Positions 9,901 through 17,897 of a stretch of DNA of 64,000 nucleotides are shown piece after piece (position 1 is the first letter of the stretch; each line of letters starts with the position of its first letter). Made by a program: the position numbers and the translations under genes. The DNA comes from Scytonematopsis contorta HA4267-MV1. GTDB taxonomy: Bacteria > Cyanobacteriota > Cyanobacteriia > Cyanobacteriales > Nostocaceae. A model generated the notes under the pieces. It was not told the origin of the DNA. It saw nothing but the letters and a program-made list of their open reading frames with translations, and made no database searches. The DNA lies in NCBI GenBank assembly GCA_019359035.1, contig JAHHIC010000038.1:124001-188000 (forward strand), given 5' to 3'.

Positions 9901-11046
9901 AGTGGAAAAGTAGACAAGCGCTCACTTCCAATTGATGAAGTGATTCGACCACATACTAAGCAATCCTTCGTTGCTCCTCGCAATTTTACGGAATTATCAT
10001 TAGTAAAACTTTGGGAAAATCTCCTCAATACTCAACCTATCGGGGTAACAAATAATTTCTTTGATTCGGGTGGTCACTCATTTTTAGCTGTGCGCTTAAT
10101 GGCTCAAATTCAAGATATGTTTGGGCATAATCTTACCCTATCTACTCTGTTTGAAAATCCGACAATTGAAAAACTCGCGACCATTGTCAATCAGCCATCC
10201 CGTGAAACTTCTAATTCCCCTCTCGTCGCAATTAACTCTTCTGGTTCCAAAATACCTTTCTTCTGTATGCATGGTGCTGGTGGAGGTATTAATAACTACT
10301 TTAACTTATCCAGAAGGCTTGGTGAAGATTATCCATTTTACGCCTTAGAGCATAGTCCAGAGCAAAACCTCCCTGAAATAACTTCAGTTGAGAAGACTGC
10401 ATATCGGTACTTACAAGAAATTCTGAAAATACAACCAAATGGACCTTATCTTCTAGGTGGTCATTGCTACGGTGGTGTACTTGCTTTTGAAATGGCGCAG
10501 CAATTGCAAAGACAGGGGCAAACAGTAGGCTTATTGGTTGTCATCGATGCCATATTATCAGAAACATCCATTGAATCGACAAAAGATGATGATGCAAAAT
10601 TTATACTTCGTATGGCAGAATCAATAAAAACCGATAATAATGTAGACTTTGCAGTCACTTTTGAGGAACTTCGAGATTTGCCATTAAATGAGCAACTACA
10701 TTTGATTAATAAAAAAACAAACTTCATCTTTAGCGATACAGAAATTAAAGATTTTTTTGACTATTACAAACTTTTTAAAGCCCATGTGCAAGCCATGCGA
10801 AATTACGTTACCCAAGTTTATCCTCACTCCATAACGCTGTTCCGAGCAAAGGAGGAAATTATTCATGACTTTGAAAGTCCAGAATTTTATACAGACGACC
10901 CTCTTCTAGGTTGGGGGAAATTTTCTAACCAACCTATACAAGCGATTCAAGTTTCAGGAGACCATTTTTCAATGTTCGTTGAACCTCATATTCAGGAATT
11001 AGCCAAACAATTAAAAATTTGTATAGATAATACTTTATCTAATTAA
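6958..11046 (+). CDS. NRPS termination module C-A-PCP-TE, predicted beta-alanine specific
   Basis: This 1362-aa enzyme adds an amino acid to the polyketide and releases the product. An N-terminal docking-like stretch (LSPSKKALLEKWKAGK) precedes a condensation domain with intact HHIITDG (H170, H171, D175). I aligned the A domain by eye to GrsA. The pocket residues read V692, D693, W696, I735, I762, S764, L788, A796, N797 and K984, i.e. VDWIISLANK, close to the published beta-alanine code VDWVISLADK. The PCP serine is S1041 in SGGHSF. In the thioesterase the usual GHSxGG is GHCYGG, making C1170 the nucleophile, with H1336 in GDHF. The end of the module implies release of a beta-alanyl polyketide by hydrolysis or cyclisation. 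Confidence 0.95.
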   Translation: MDKQYSNLSPSKKALLEKWKAGKLQSSIIPKREIFQNIPLSFSQQRLWFIDQLYHESSFYNIPIAFHIKGQLNIKALQQSLNEILKRHEVWRTTFSFVNGEPVQDILPQFNLDLPIINLEHCSGKNWEPEVKRLAAEEAKKTFNLAKGLLFRATLLRLSDEEQVFLLTMHHIITDGWSCDVFLRELSTLYAAFSTNQPSPLPELPIQYADFAVWQRQYLQGEILTTQLNYWKQQLSGELPVLQLPTDYPRPTTTTFAGAKEYFIISKSLTDALRELSQREDATLFMTLLAAFNILLYRYTDEEDILIGSPIANRNRAELEGMLGLFVNTLVLRNNLSGNPNFCELLHQVREVTINAYAHQDLPFEMLVEQLQPERDLSRNPLYEVMFVLQNTPTTVQEVSGLTLRTLEFDSGTAQLDIFLSMSESQEGLTGFLEYNTDIFDSTTITQFISNFQTLLENIVANPEQRINQLSLLTASEQERLLFKLNQTYVDYPQETFLHQLFEQQVERTPDSFALISQSEKLTYRQLNHRANQLASYLQKKGITEETLVAICLERSVDAVVVILAVLKVGGAYIPLDPSYPIERLNFMLSDSKASVLITQEKLLKKLSLSAAKIICLDIHKDEIAQESQENPIITSKADSLAYIIYTSGSTGTPKGVLGTHRGTVNGLHWLWKTYPFTPGEVCCQKTAISFVDSVWEIFAPLLQGISTVIIPDATVLDTQLFIEALAYHKVTRIILVPSLLRLLLDNYSHLTEKLSQLKLWITSGETLTVKLGQTFRELIPSAKLINLYGSSEVSANVTYYDINLLQDQANSVPIGRPIDNTQVYVFNCDLQPTPVGVVGELYVGGDGLAGGYLNRSELTQEKFIENPFLKGTKLYKTGDLVRYLKDGNIEYLGRRDEQVKIRGYRVELGEVANIIAQHPDVQESVVITRYDTQENQQLIAYVVTDKNDIAGRILPYLQQQLPNYMLPSAFVVMDTFPLTPSGKVDKRSLPIDEVIRPHTKQSFVAPRNFTELSLVKLWENLLNTQPIGVTNNFFDSGGHSFLAVRLMAQIQDMFGHNLTLSTLFENPTIEKLATIVNQPSRETSNSPLVAINSSGSKIPFFCMHGAGGGINNYFNLSRRLGEDYPFYALEHSPEQNLPEITSVEKTAYRYLQEILKIQPNGPYLLGGHCYGGVLAFEMAQQLQRQGQTVGLLVVIDAILSETSIESTKDDDAKFILRMAESIKTDNNVDFAVTFEELRDLPLNEQLHLINKKTNFIFSDTEIKDFFDYYKLFKAHVQAMRNYVTQVYPHSITLFRAKEEIIHDFESPEFYTDDPLLGWGKFSNQPIQAIQVSGDHFSMFVEPHIQELAKQLKICIDNTLSN

Positions 11047-11051
11047 CACTT

Positions 11052-12431
11052 ATGAAACTGCCCCCAAAGCCAAAAGACCCTAATTGGCTGTTTAATCTAA
11101 AATTTCAAACTGACCCCTTTGGTCAAATGGATTATATTTACAAACATTATGGAGATATTGTCACCATAATGTCTGATTCTCAACCGATTATTTATATTAG
11201 CAATCCACAAGGTATTAAACAGCTTTTCAGTAATACAAAAGAAATTACATCTCCTGGTATTTTAAACGAAAGTTTTGCTATGGGGACAGGAGAGCAAGGG
11301 GTTCTTCAATTAGATGGATTGCGCCATAAACATAGACGTAAGCTCTTGATGACTTCCTTTCAATCAGCGCGGACAAAAGCTTTCGGGCAACGCATCTGCG
11401 AAATAACAGATAAGGTTATGAGCCAGCAGTCCATAAAAAAACCTTTTATCGCCTATGAAATTATAGAAGAAATCGCCCTAAGGATAGGTATCGAAATTGT
11501 AATAGGCTTAAGCGAAGGAGAACGCTATGATGAAATTAAGTATCTATTTAGCTCTTTGATGAAATATGAACAATCTCCTATAATTAGTCTTCTTTTGCAA
11601 CTTCCATTTGTGAAACAAGATTTAGGTAAATGGAGTCCACAACGACATCTACTTAACCTTTATCAAAGAATTTTTCAATTGTTATACTCCGAAGTTTATG
11701 AACGCCGTAAAAAACCAGATTCTTCATACAGTGATACTCTCTCCACCCTCATATTTGCTCCTGATGAAACAGGTAAAGCATTAAGCGATGAAGAAGTGCG
11801 CGACCTCTTATTATCTCCTATATTTGCCGCTCAACATGCTTCTGCTGCGGCAATTACTTGGTCATTGTATTGGATTCATTATCTACCTGAGGTTCGCGAC
11901 AAACTCATAGAAGAACTAAATATTCTTGGTGAATCTCCAGACCCTATGAGTATTGCCACCTTACCTTATCTAAATAATGTGTGCAACGAAGCTTTACGAA
12001 TTTATCCAACCCAGTTATTCACATTTCCCAGGTTAGTAGAATCACCAATTGAAGTAATGGGTTATGAGCTTGACCCAGGAACAATATTAATTGGTAATAT
12101 TTATTCTACCCACCAACGCTCAGATATATATCCTGAACCTAAACAATTTAAACCAGAGCGTTTTGATGAAAAACAGTACTCCTCCTTTGAATTTCTGCCA
12201 TTTGGTGGCGGTGCTAGGAACTGTATTGGTGCGACTTTTGCATTATTTGAAATGAAACTGGTATTAGCAACAATCCTGTCACGCTATCAGCTAGAACTAG
12301 TAAATAAACAACCAGAACGTCCCAAATTTGGAGGTTTGATTAGTTACCCTGCTAGCGGTGTGAAGATGGCAATACATGGTCAGCGAAAACGTAAAGAAGA
12401 ATTGCCAGCAGTTGTTTCTAGCTTACTTTAG
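11052..12431 (+). CDS. Cytochrome P450, CYP110-like
   Basis: This 459-aa haem enzyme starts five bases after the NRPS stop and is presumably a tailoring enzyme of the cluster. The haem-ligand loop FGGGARNCIG carries C391. The ExxR motif is at E313-R316 and the PERF-like motif reads PERFD. The N-terminus (LPPKPKDPNWL) and the WSLYWIH segment resemble the cyanobacterial CYP110 family. The I-helix is odd: where CYP110 proteins have AGHETT, this protein reads AAQHAS around residues 259-264. The acid becomes H262 and the oxygen-activating threonine becomes A263. It may therefore use a non-standard mechanism, act on a substrate that helps oxygen activation, or be weakly active. Confidence 0.93.
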   Translation: MKLPPKPKDPNWLFNLKFQTDPFGQMDYIYKHYGDIVTIMSDSQPIIYISNPQGIKQLFSNTKEITSPGILNESFAMGTGEQGVLQLDGLRHKHRRKLLMTSFQSARTKAFGQRICEITDKVMSQQSIKKPFIAYEIIEEIALRIGIEIVIGLSEGERYDEIKYLFSSLMKYEQSPIISLLLQLPFVKQDLGKWSPQRHLLNLYQRIFQLLYSEVYERRKKPDSSYSDTLSTLIFAPDETGKALSDEEVRDLLLSPIFAAQHASAAAITWSLYWIHYLPEVRDKLIEELNILGESPDPMSIATLPYLNNVCNEALRIYPTQLFTFPRLVESPIEVMGYELDPGTILIGNIYSTHQRSDIYPEPKQFKPERFDEKQYSSFEFLPFGGGARNCIGATFALFEMKLVLATILSRYQLELVNKQPERPKFGGLISYPASGVKMAIHGQRKRKEELPAVVSSLL

Positions 12432-12488
12432 TTAATATAGTAGCCCTTTCCAAGCTAAAAATAAATATTCATTACGGAGAAAATAGTT

Positions 12489-13382
12489 ATGACTAAGAGC
12501 AAAAAAGGTGCAGTAGTAATCACAGGAACCTCCTCTGGTCTCGGTCGAGCAACCGCACTTTTGCTGGACAAACAAGGTTATCATGTTTTTGCAGGAGTGC
12601 GTACAGAAAAAGATGCTGAATCCCTAAAGCAAGAAGCATCTGGTTTTTTAACCCCAATCATTATGGACATCACAAAACAAGAACAAATTCAAGCTGCATC
12701 TGAATTTGTCTCATTAGCAGTCGGTGATGAAGGATTGCTAGGACTAGTCAACAATGCAACTGCTGTAGCATATGGGCCATTAGAATGTGTACCAATAGAT
12801 GACGTCAGATTGAACTTTGAAGTAGGAATCATAGGACAAATTGCTGTGACACAGGCATTTTTACCAATGCTTAGAAAAGCTAAAGGACGAGTCATCAATA
12901 TGAGCGCCAGTTGTGGAAGAGTCGCAATACCATACTTTGGGCTTTTATCCGCTTCAAAGTTTGCGCTGGAGGCATTTACAGACTCTTTGCGAATGGAATT
13001 ACTTTCTTCTGGTGTTGAAGTTCTTTCTATTTTATCGGGTTCATTTAAAACAGATGTTTATAAAAAAGTAGAAGCTAGCTATGAGAAAACATTTGCCAAT
13101 ATGACACAAGATACCAAAGCTATATACGATAAAAATAGTAGAATATATCTTCAAGATGTTGTGGATGCAAACATCAATAGTATGCCATGTGAAATGGCAG
13201 CAAATGTCATTTTAAAAGCTTTAGAAGATAAAAAACCTAAAAGACAATATTTCGTCTCAGATTCTATATTATCAACTTGGTTCGATAAGATTTTTTTCCT
13301 TTTAAAAAGATTACTACCATACCAGTATTTCCATGATACTTACTATTTTGGCAGTATGCGAAAGGGTATGAAACTTGATTAA
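12489..13382 (+). CDS. SDR-family oxidoreductase with degenerate active site
   Basis: This is a 297-aa short-chain dehydrogenase/reductase with a clear ribosome site (ACGGAG) before ATG 12489. The nucleotide-binding motif TGTSSGLG (12-19) is intact, so NAD(P) binding is likely. The catalytic residues are not. The YxxxK motif reads L153-S-A-S-K157, and the residue 13 positions before it, normally serine, is A140. NNAG reads NNAT. The surrounding sequence (SASKFALEAF, GRVAIP) clearly aligns with the family, so these are true substitutions and not misalignment. It lies between the P450 and the MATE exporter. It could be a non-catalytic partner, bind a nucleotide for another purpose, or use Y149. 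Its role in the pathway is unknown. Confidence 0.9.
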   Translation: MTKSKKGAVVITGTSSGLGRATALLLDKQGYHVFAGVRTEKDAESLKQEASGFLTPIIMDITKQEQIQAASEFVSLAVGDEGLLGLVNNATAVAYGPLECVPIDDVRLNFEVGIIGQIAVTQAFLPMLRKAKGRVINMSASCGRVAIPYFGLLSASKFALEAFTDSLRMELLSSGVEVLSILSGSFKTDVYKKVEASYEKTFANMTQDTKAIYDKNSRIYLQDVVDANINSMPCEMAANVILKALEDKKPKRQYFVSDSILSTWFDKIFFLLKRLLPYQYFHDTYYFGSMRKGMKLD

Positions 13383-13458
13383 AAAATTTAGGCAAAACAC
13401 TATGGTGCTAATAGCTTAATCAAAGTTTACTAAACAGCAGTCAAGCAATAATCAAGAA

Positions 13459-14835
13459 ATGACTTCACAGGAACAGTCTCAAGTGACGAATGAAATTCTT
13501 CAAGGTAGCCTTTTAAAACTGATGTTTAAGCTATCAATTCCTAGTATTTTGGGAATATTAATGCTAAGCTTAAACAGTTTCATTGATGCTTTGTTTGCAG
13601 GGCAATTGATTGGCGAAAATGCTTTAGCTGGTATTTCGCTTGCACTACCCCTAATAGGGGTAGTCAATGGATTTACTCTTGTGATTGCGGTAGGCTCCGC
13701 TTCTATACTTAGTCGAGCTATTGGTTCTGGAGATGTAAAAACTCAATCCAAAATTTTTGGTAACTTAACAATAGTAGTTATTATTGTTTCTTTTATTATC
13801 ACAATAATTGGTTACAAATTTAGTAAACAATTAATTTTATTCATGGGAGGAAGCGGTGAAGTTAGTTCCGCTGGCACTGAATATTTTCAGGTTTATATAC
13901 TTGGTTCAGTATTTTCTATGTTATCTGGAGCTTACAGTCAGCTAATCAGGGCAGAGGGGAAAGCTAGATTAGACATGATATTTTCCTGGATTTTTGTGTT
14001 TGTTAATATAGTGCTAAATTATATATTCACTAAATTTTTACATTGGGGTGTTCGTGGAATCGCTTTCGCTACAATTATAGCAATGTTTATTCATGCTGTT
14101 GTAAGTTTTATTTATTTCATTTGTGGTAAAGCCACTATTCCTGTAAATTATAAAAAGCTTGTTTTAGAAATGTCTTTGCTACCTAATATTTTATTAGTGG
14201 GAATATCTGAACTGCTTTATCCCCTAATGGAATTAGTCCAAAGTTTTGTAGTTTATAAATCAATATCTAGTTATGGAATTGGTAAAGATATCGCCTTATT
14301 TGGAGCAACTAGTCAACTTAATTCATTTGTTTATATTCCTTTATTGGGATTTTCACAAGCATTACAACCTATTATTGGGATGAATTATGGTTATGGAAAT
14401 TATGGTAGATTAAAAAGGGCATATTTAACTTTTGCAATAATTGCTACTATCTTATTTATATTAGTTCTCCTACCGTTACAGATATCACCTAAAATATTTT
14501 TAAATTTACTTCTCCCAAATGTTAATTTTACTAATAATGATTTATTAAACTTTAGAATTTTTACTGCATTAACGCCACTGTGGCCTGTAGCAATCTTTGG
14601 TAATACTTTATTCCAATTTATTGGTAAGGGTCAGGTTGTTGTATTTGTTATTCTATTAAGAAGCATTCTTTTATATATACCTATGGTATTATTACTTTCA
14701 CGTTATTTTGGTGTTACAGGTATATATTATGGAATATTTATTGCTGATGTCCTGTTTATAGTATTTACATTTATATTAATATTTATGGAACTGAAGTATT
14801 TCAACGTGAGACATACGAAAAAACTCAATCAGTAG
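13459..14835 (+). CDS. MATE-family efflux transporter
   Basis: This 458-aa integral membrane protein has about twelve hydrophobic segments and the two-fold repeat expected of multidrug and toxin extrusion transporters. Features seen include the N-terminal LFKLSIPSILG-type opening and GGSGEV after the fourth helix. MATE proteins export organic molecules using Na+ or H+ gradients. Located between the tailoring genes and the small accessory proteins of the PKS/NRPS cluster, it is the obvious candidate for exporting the product or giving self-resistance. It is most like the polysaccharide/drug-type MATEs, but substrate cannot be read from sequence. Confidence 0.9.
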   Translation: MTSQEQSQVTNEILQGSLLKLMFKLSIPSILGILMLSLNSFIDALFAGQLIGENALAGISLALPLIGVVNGFTLVIAVGSASILSRAIGSGDVKTQSKIFGNLTIVVIIVSFIITIIGYKFSKQLILFMGGSGEVSSAGTEYFQVYILGSVFSMLSGAYSQLIRAEGKARLDMIFSWIFVFVNIVLNYIFTKFLHWGVRGIAFATIIAMFIHAVVSFIYFICGKATIPVNYKKLVLEMSLLPNILLVGISELLYPLMELVQSFVVYKSISSYGIGKDIALFGATSQLNSFVYIPLLGFSQALQPIIGMNYGYGNYGRLKRAYLTFAIIATILFILVLLPLQISPKIFLNLLLPNVNFTNNDLLNFRIFTALTPLWPVAIFGNTLFQFIGKGQVVVFVILLRSILLYIPMVLLLSRYFGVTGIYYGIFIADVLFIVFTFILIFMELKYFNVRHTKKLNQ

Positions 14836-14943
14836 TAGTTATATTTTTTAAATAAATATATCTTGATAGCTAACTAATTGAGATATCACTAAATAAATTC
14901 TTTATAAGCATTAATTACACAAGTTTCTACGAGAGGTAATAAC

Positions 14944-15273
14944 ATGGCGATAATGGGAAAATACTGCAAAGCATATTTGGTAAGTAAATTACGTCAATTT
15001 GACCAATGGAGAGAAATCTCAGAAAATGTCAAAGAAGAAAAGCAACAGTTAGATGGTAAGGAAGTTGAAGTCAAGAGAGTACTGACAGATGATGATTTTC
15101 TATATTTACAAGAAAACTATGTCGTTACAGATGGGATTTTCAAAGACGAGAATATCATTTTTGATAATGTAACATCTGAGTGGAAAGATTTTTGCCAAAA
15201 TACTCTTGCATTTGAGATTCCAGTTTATGATGCTGTCCAAGCATCCGAAAGTAAAAATAAAAGTAATTCGTAA
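14944..15273 (+). CDS. Small protein of unknown function in PKS/NRPS cluster
   Basis: This is a 109-aa soluble, charged protein that I do not recognise. It starts at ATG 14944 after a GAGAGG-like ribosome site. It is predicted to be mixed alpha/beta, with a conserved-looking N-terminus (GKYCKAYLVSKLRQFDQW), no signal peptide and no membrane segment. It is followed 15 bases later by another unknown small protein and then by the MbtH gene, all on the same strand. The three probably form one transcription unit with the exporter. The tight placement suggests a helper of the assembly line, but nothing in the sequence shows a reaction. Confidence 0.75.
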   Translation: MAIMGKYCKAYLVSKLRQFDQWREISENVKEEKQQLDGKEVEVKRVLTDDDFLYLQENYVVTDGIFKDENIIFDNVTSEWKDFCQNTLAFEIPVYDAVQASESKNKSNS

Positions 15274-15288
15274 TAAGGAAACACTTTC

Positions 15289-15612
15289 ATGAATGAGTTA
15301 GTACAAAGATTATCTCAAGGAAAGCATCCTGTTGAAGCCAGTTTACGACCTGAAAAAACAGCTACGGCATTAAAAGAAAGTATCGACCGAGGATATGTAC
15401 ATATCAAATTCACGAATACTAAGGGAGGTACTGATTTAGGTGTCCAACTTGACACAGAAGCATCAAGTTTCAAAGAAGCTGATTTTGACCATCAAAAGGG
15501 GAAAGTTCATTTAGTTGGTAACCTAACACTCAACTATGTAAAAGTTAGATGTGTTGCGGATATTGACCTGGCAACTTTAGATGGTAAAGGATATTTAGAA
15601 CCATTAGAATAA
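15289..15612 (+). CDS. Small protein of unknown function in PKS/NRPS cluster
   Basis: This 107-aa protein starts at ATG 15289 with AAGGAAA upstream, 15 bases after the preceding small gene. It has no signal peptide or membrane helix. The second half looks beta-rich (KVHLVGNLTLNYVKVRCVADIDL), and the middle contains TKGGTDLGVQLD. I do not recognise the family. The position between another unknown gene and the MbtH gene points to a role in the same pathway, for example as an accessory or substrate-binding protein. That is inference from position only. Confidence 0.75.
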   Translation: MNELVQRLSQGKHPVEASLRPEKTATALKESIDRGYVHIKFTNTKGGTDLGVQLDTEASSFKEADFDHQKGKVHLVGNLTLNYVKVRCVADIDLATLDGKGYLEPLE

Positions 15613-15681
15613 TAAGATTTTTCTTGACTAAGTTATTACCAGAGTACAGGACATAACTAATTAAATACCAAGAGGCTAATT

Positions 15682-15906
15682 ATGTATCAGGATGACAAAG
15701 AAGACACGACAATTTACAAAGTTGTAGTTAATCATGAGGAACAGTATTCTATCTGGCCTATCGAGCGCGAAAATCCTCTTGGATGGAAAGATGTTGGTAA
15801 AAATGGACTAAAACAAGAATGTTTGGACTATATCAAAGAAGTCTGGATTGATATGAGACCGCTCAGTCTCAGAAAAAAAATGGAGGAAATGACATACAGC
15901 ACTTAG
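15682..15906 (+). CDS. MbtH-family NRPS chaperone
   Basis: This 74-aa protein shows the MbtH signature. [10 protein letters not shown] is followed by the tryptophan pattern ending in GW, then ECLDYI, and the closing [10 protein letters not shown]. MbtH proteins bind the adenylation domain of NRPSs and are needed for its folding or activity. The only complete NRPS in view is the protein at 6958, so that A domain is the likely partner. A ribosome site (AAGAGG) precedes ATG 15682. Confidence 0.93.
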   Translation: MYQDDKEDTTIYKVVVNHEEQYSIWPIERENPLGWKDVGKNGLKQECLDYIKEVWIDMRPLSLRKKMEEMTYST

Positions 15907-16017
15907 TACTGGGTCAAACAGAACTTAATTTTCCTGTGATTATTAAGGGACAATAAGTTATCTCTTTCACAATTTATCTTTCCTAATTTTGCATTATTGA
16001 TTTAACGGAGAGTTTTC

Positions 16018-16923
16018 ATGGTGACATCTTCTATTTCTCAGGTGCGGGTATGGTTCATTACAGGTACTTCAAGTGGCCTTGGTCGAGCTTTAGCAGAAGC
16101 AGTACTAGAAAAGGGCGAAGCAGTAGTTTTAACAGCACGGAATCCACAGAAAGTAGAAGATTTAGCAGCAAAATTTCCGGGTCGTGCTTTAGCAGTGCAA
16201 CTTGATGTGACGAAACCCAAAGAAGTACAAGATGCTGTAAAGCAAGCGATTGATTATTTTGGACACATTGATGTACTCGTAAATAATGCTGGATGTAAGG
16301 TTGTTGGATTAATTGAAGAACTCAGTGACTCTGAAGTTCGTCGTCAGTTTGATATAAACTTATTTGGTGTTTTGGAAACGCTGCGAGCTGTAGTACCTCA
16401 CATGCGAAAGCAACGTAAGGGACACATCTTAAATATTTCGTCAATGGCTTCTTTTATGGCCGAACCAGGTGGAGGATTTTATATTGCTAGCAAGCTAGCG
16501 CTAGAAGGAATTTCTGGAACTTTACATTATGAGCTTCAACCTTTCGGTATAAAAGTCATAATAGTTGAGCCAGGTGTTTTCCTTACTAATTTTCCTGTGG
16601 GTTCTATTTTTGTAAATGATACACAAATAGAGGAAGAGGAGTATAAGGCATTTATTAATGACCGACGTAACGAAGTAATTAAACATGGTATGGAACGTAG
16701 TCGTCTGGAGGAACCGGGAGACCCAAAGAAAGCAGCTTTGGCGATGATTAAAGTGGTTGATAGCGAACAGCCACTAGTTAGATTAGCATTAGGAACCGAC
16801 GCAATCGAGGGTATAAATTTTGGACTAGAGTATATTAAAAGAGATTTGGATGCTTGGAAGGAAGTTTCTATAAGTACGGATTTTGATGAAGCCTGTAAAG
16901 ATAAAACTCAAGTTACGGTTTAG
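16018..16923 (+). CDS. SDR-family oxidoreductase, active site intact
   Basis: This 301-aa short-chain dehydrogenase has all the classical motifs: TGTSSGLG for NAD(P) binding, NNAG, NISS with the catalytic serine, and YIASK with the catalytic tyrosine and lysine. ATG 16018 has ACGGAG upstream. It contrasts with the SDR at 12489, whose catalytic residues are missing. It resembles the ketoreductase/retinol-dehydrogenase-like group. It lies at the end of the cluster before a terminator-like hairpin and so may act on the polyketide-peptide product, although it could also be an unrelated neighbour. Confidence 0.9.
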   Translation: MVTSSISQVRVWFITGTSSGLGRALAEAVLEKGEAVVLTARNPQKVEDLAAKFPGRALAVQLDVTKPKEVQDAVKQAIDYFGHIDVLVNNAGCKVVGLIEELSDSEVRRQFDINLFGVLETLRAVVPHMRKQRKGHILNISSMASFMAEPGGGFYIASKLALEGISGTLHYELQPFGIKVIIVEPGVFLTNFPVGSIFVNDTQIEEEEYKAFINDRRNEVIKHGMERSRLEEPGDPKKAALAMIKVVDSEQPLVRLALGTDAIEGINFGLEYIKRDLDAWKEVSISTDFDEACKDKTQVTV

Positions 16924-16992
16924 GTCAAAACCCTCCTAGAATAAGCATGTTTATCGCAAAAGCTGGGGATAATTAGTACAGCTTTTCATGAG

Positions 16993-17055
16993 AAGGGTCA
17001 GAAACTCATTATCCGCAGCCAGGAATATTTTGATTTCCGACCCCTTTTTATTTTT
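16993..17055 (+). terminator. Terminator-like hairpin after SDR
   Basis: Two arms, AAGGGTCAGAAA and TTTCCGACCCCTT, can pair with one mismatch and one bulge across a loop of about 29 bases. They are followed by TTTTTATTTTT. This sits between the SDR stop and the thioesterase start and could separate two transcription units. The long loop makes it weaker than a standard rho-independent terminator. Confidence 0.5.
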
Positions 17056-17067
17056 GAGGTACTTATC

Positions 17068-17832
17068 ATGAAAACTACACAAACATTAAACTCCTGGGTC
17101 ACCTGTCCCAAACCCAATCCTCAAGCTGGACTACGTTTATTTTGCTTTCCCTACGCAGGTGGCAGTTCTTTAATTTTTCGTACATGGGCAGACTGTTTAC
17201 CTAAAAATATTGAAATTTGTCCTGTAGAACTACCCGGACGCGGAACCCAAATGAGGTCATCTCCATTCACGCGAATGGAACCTCTAGTTAGTGCGATCGC
17301 CCCGATGCTTCTACCATATTTAGACAAGCCATTCGCGTTCTTCGGTCATAGCATGGGTGGGTTGCTGAGTTTTGAACTTGCTCGTCAACTTCGTAGAGAG
17401 CATGGTAAGAAACCAGTTCACCTATTTATTTCCGCTAGGCACGCTCCTCAAATTCCGTCAAAAAAACCACCTATTCACGCACTACCAGAAATTGAGTTTA
17501 AAGAAGAACTCCGCCGTCTTAACGGTACACCTGTTTCAGTTTTGGAGAACGCCGAACTGATGCAACTACTCATCCCTATCTTACGGGCAGATTTTTCTGT
17601 CCTGGAAACTTACATTTATTCTGAGGAGTTGCCACTTGAATGCCCAATCACTGTTTTTGGTGGCTTACAAGACCAAGAAGTCAGTTTTGAAGAACTCCAA
17701 GGATGGCAAGAACAAACTAAAGCTTCTTTTCAATCACAAATGTTTCCCGGTGACCACTTTTTCATACACTCAGTTCAATCACTTTTAATTGAGAGTTTAG
17801 CTCAATACTTGAAAACCCCAACTTACAAATAA
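17068..17832 (+). CDS. Type II thioesterase (GrsT-like)
   Basis: This is a 254-aa alpha/beta hydrolase of the external thioesterase family. The nucleophile is S95 in GHSMGG and the catalytic histidine is H230 in GDHFF; FPYAGGS near the N-terminus is typical. These enzymes free stalled or mis-primed carrier proteins by hydrolysing the wrong acyl groups and usually accompany NRPS/PKS clusters. ATG 17068 has GAGG upstream. It stands downstream of a terminator-like hairpin and may have its own promoter. It closes the recognisable part of the biosynthetic cluster. Confidence 0.92.
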   Translation: MKTTQTLNSWVTCPKPNPQAGLRLFCFPYAGGSSLIFRTWADCLPKNIEICPVELPGRGTQMRSSPFTRMEPLVSAIAPMLLPYLDKPFAFFGHSMGGLLSFELARQLRREHGKKPVHLFISARHAPQIPSKKPPIHALPEIEFKEELRRLNGTPVSVLENAELMQLLIPILRADFSVLETYIYSEELPLECPITVFGGLQDQEVSFEELQGWQEQTKASFQSQMFPGDHFFIHSVQSLLIESLAQYLKTPTYK

Positions 17833-17897
17833 GTAGGGATATATTCTATTAGTATGATGTCATTTGCTTTTATGAGATTAGCTTCACCATCATAGCA

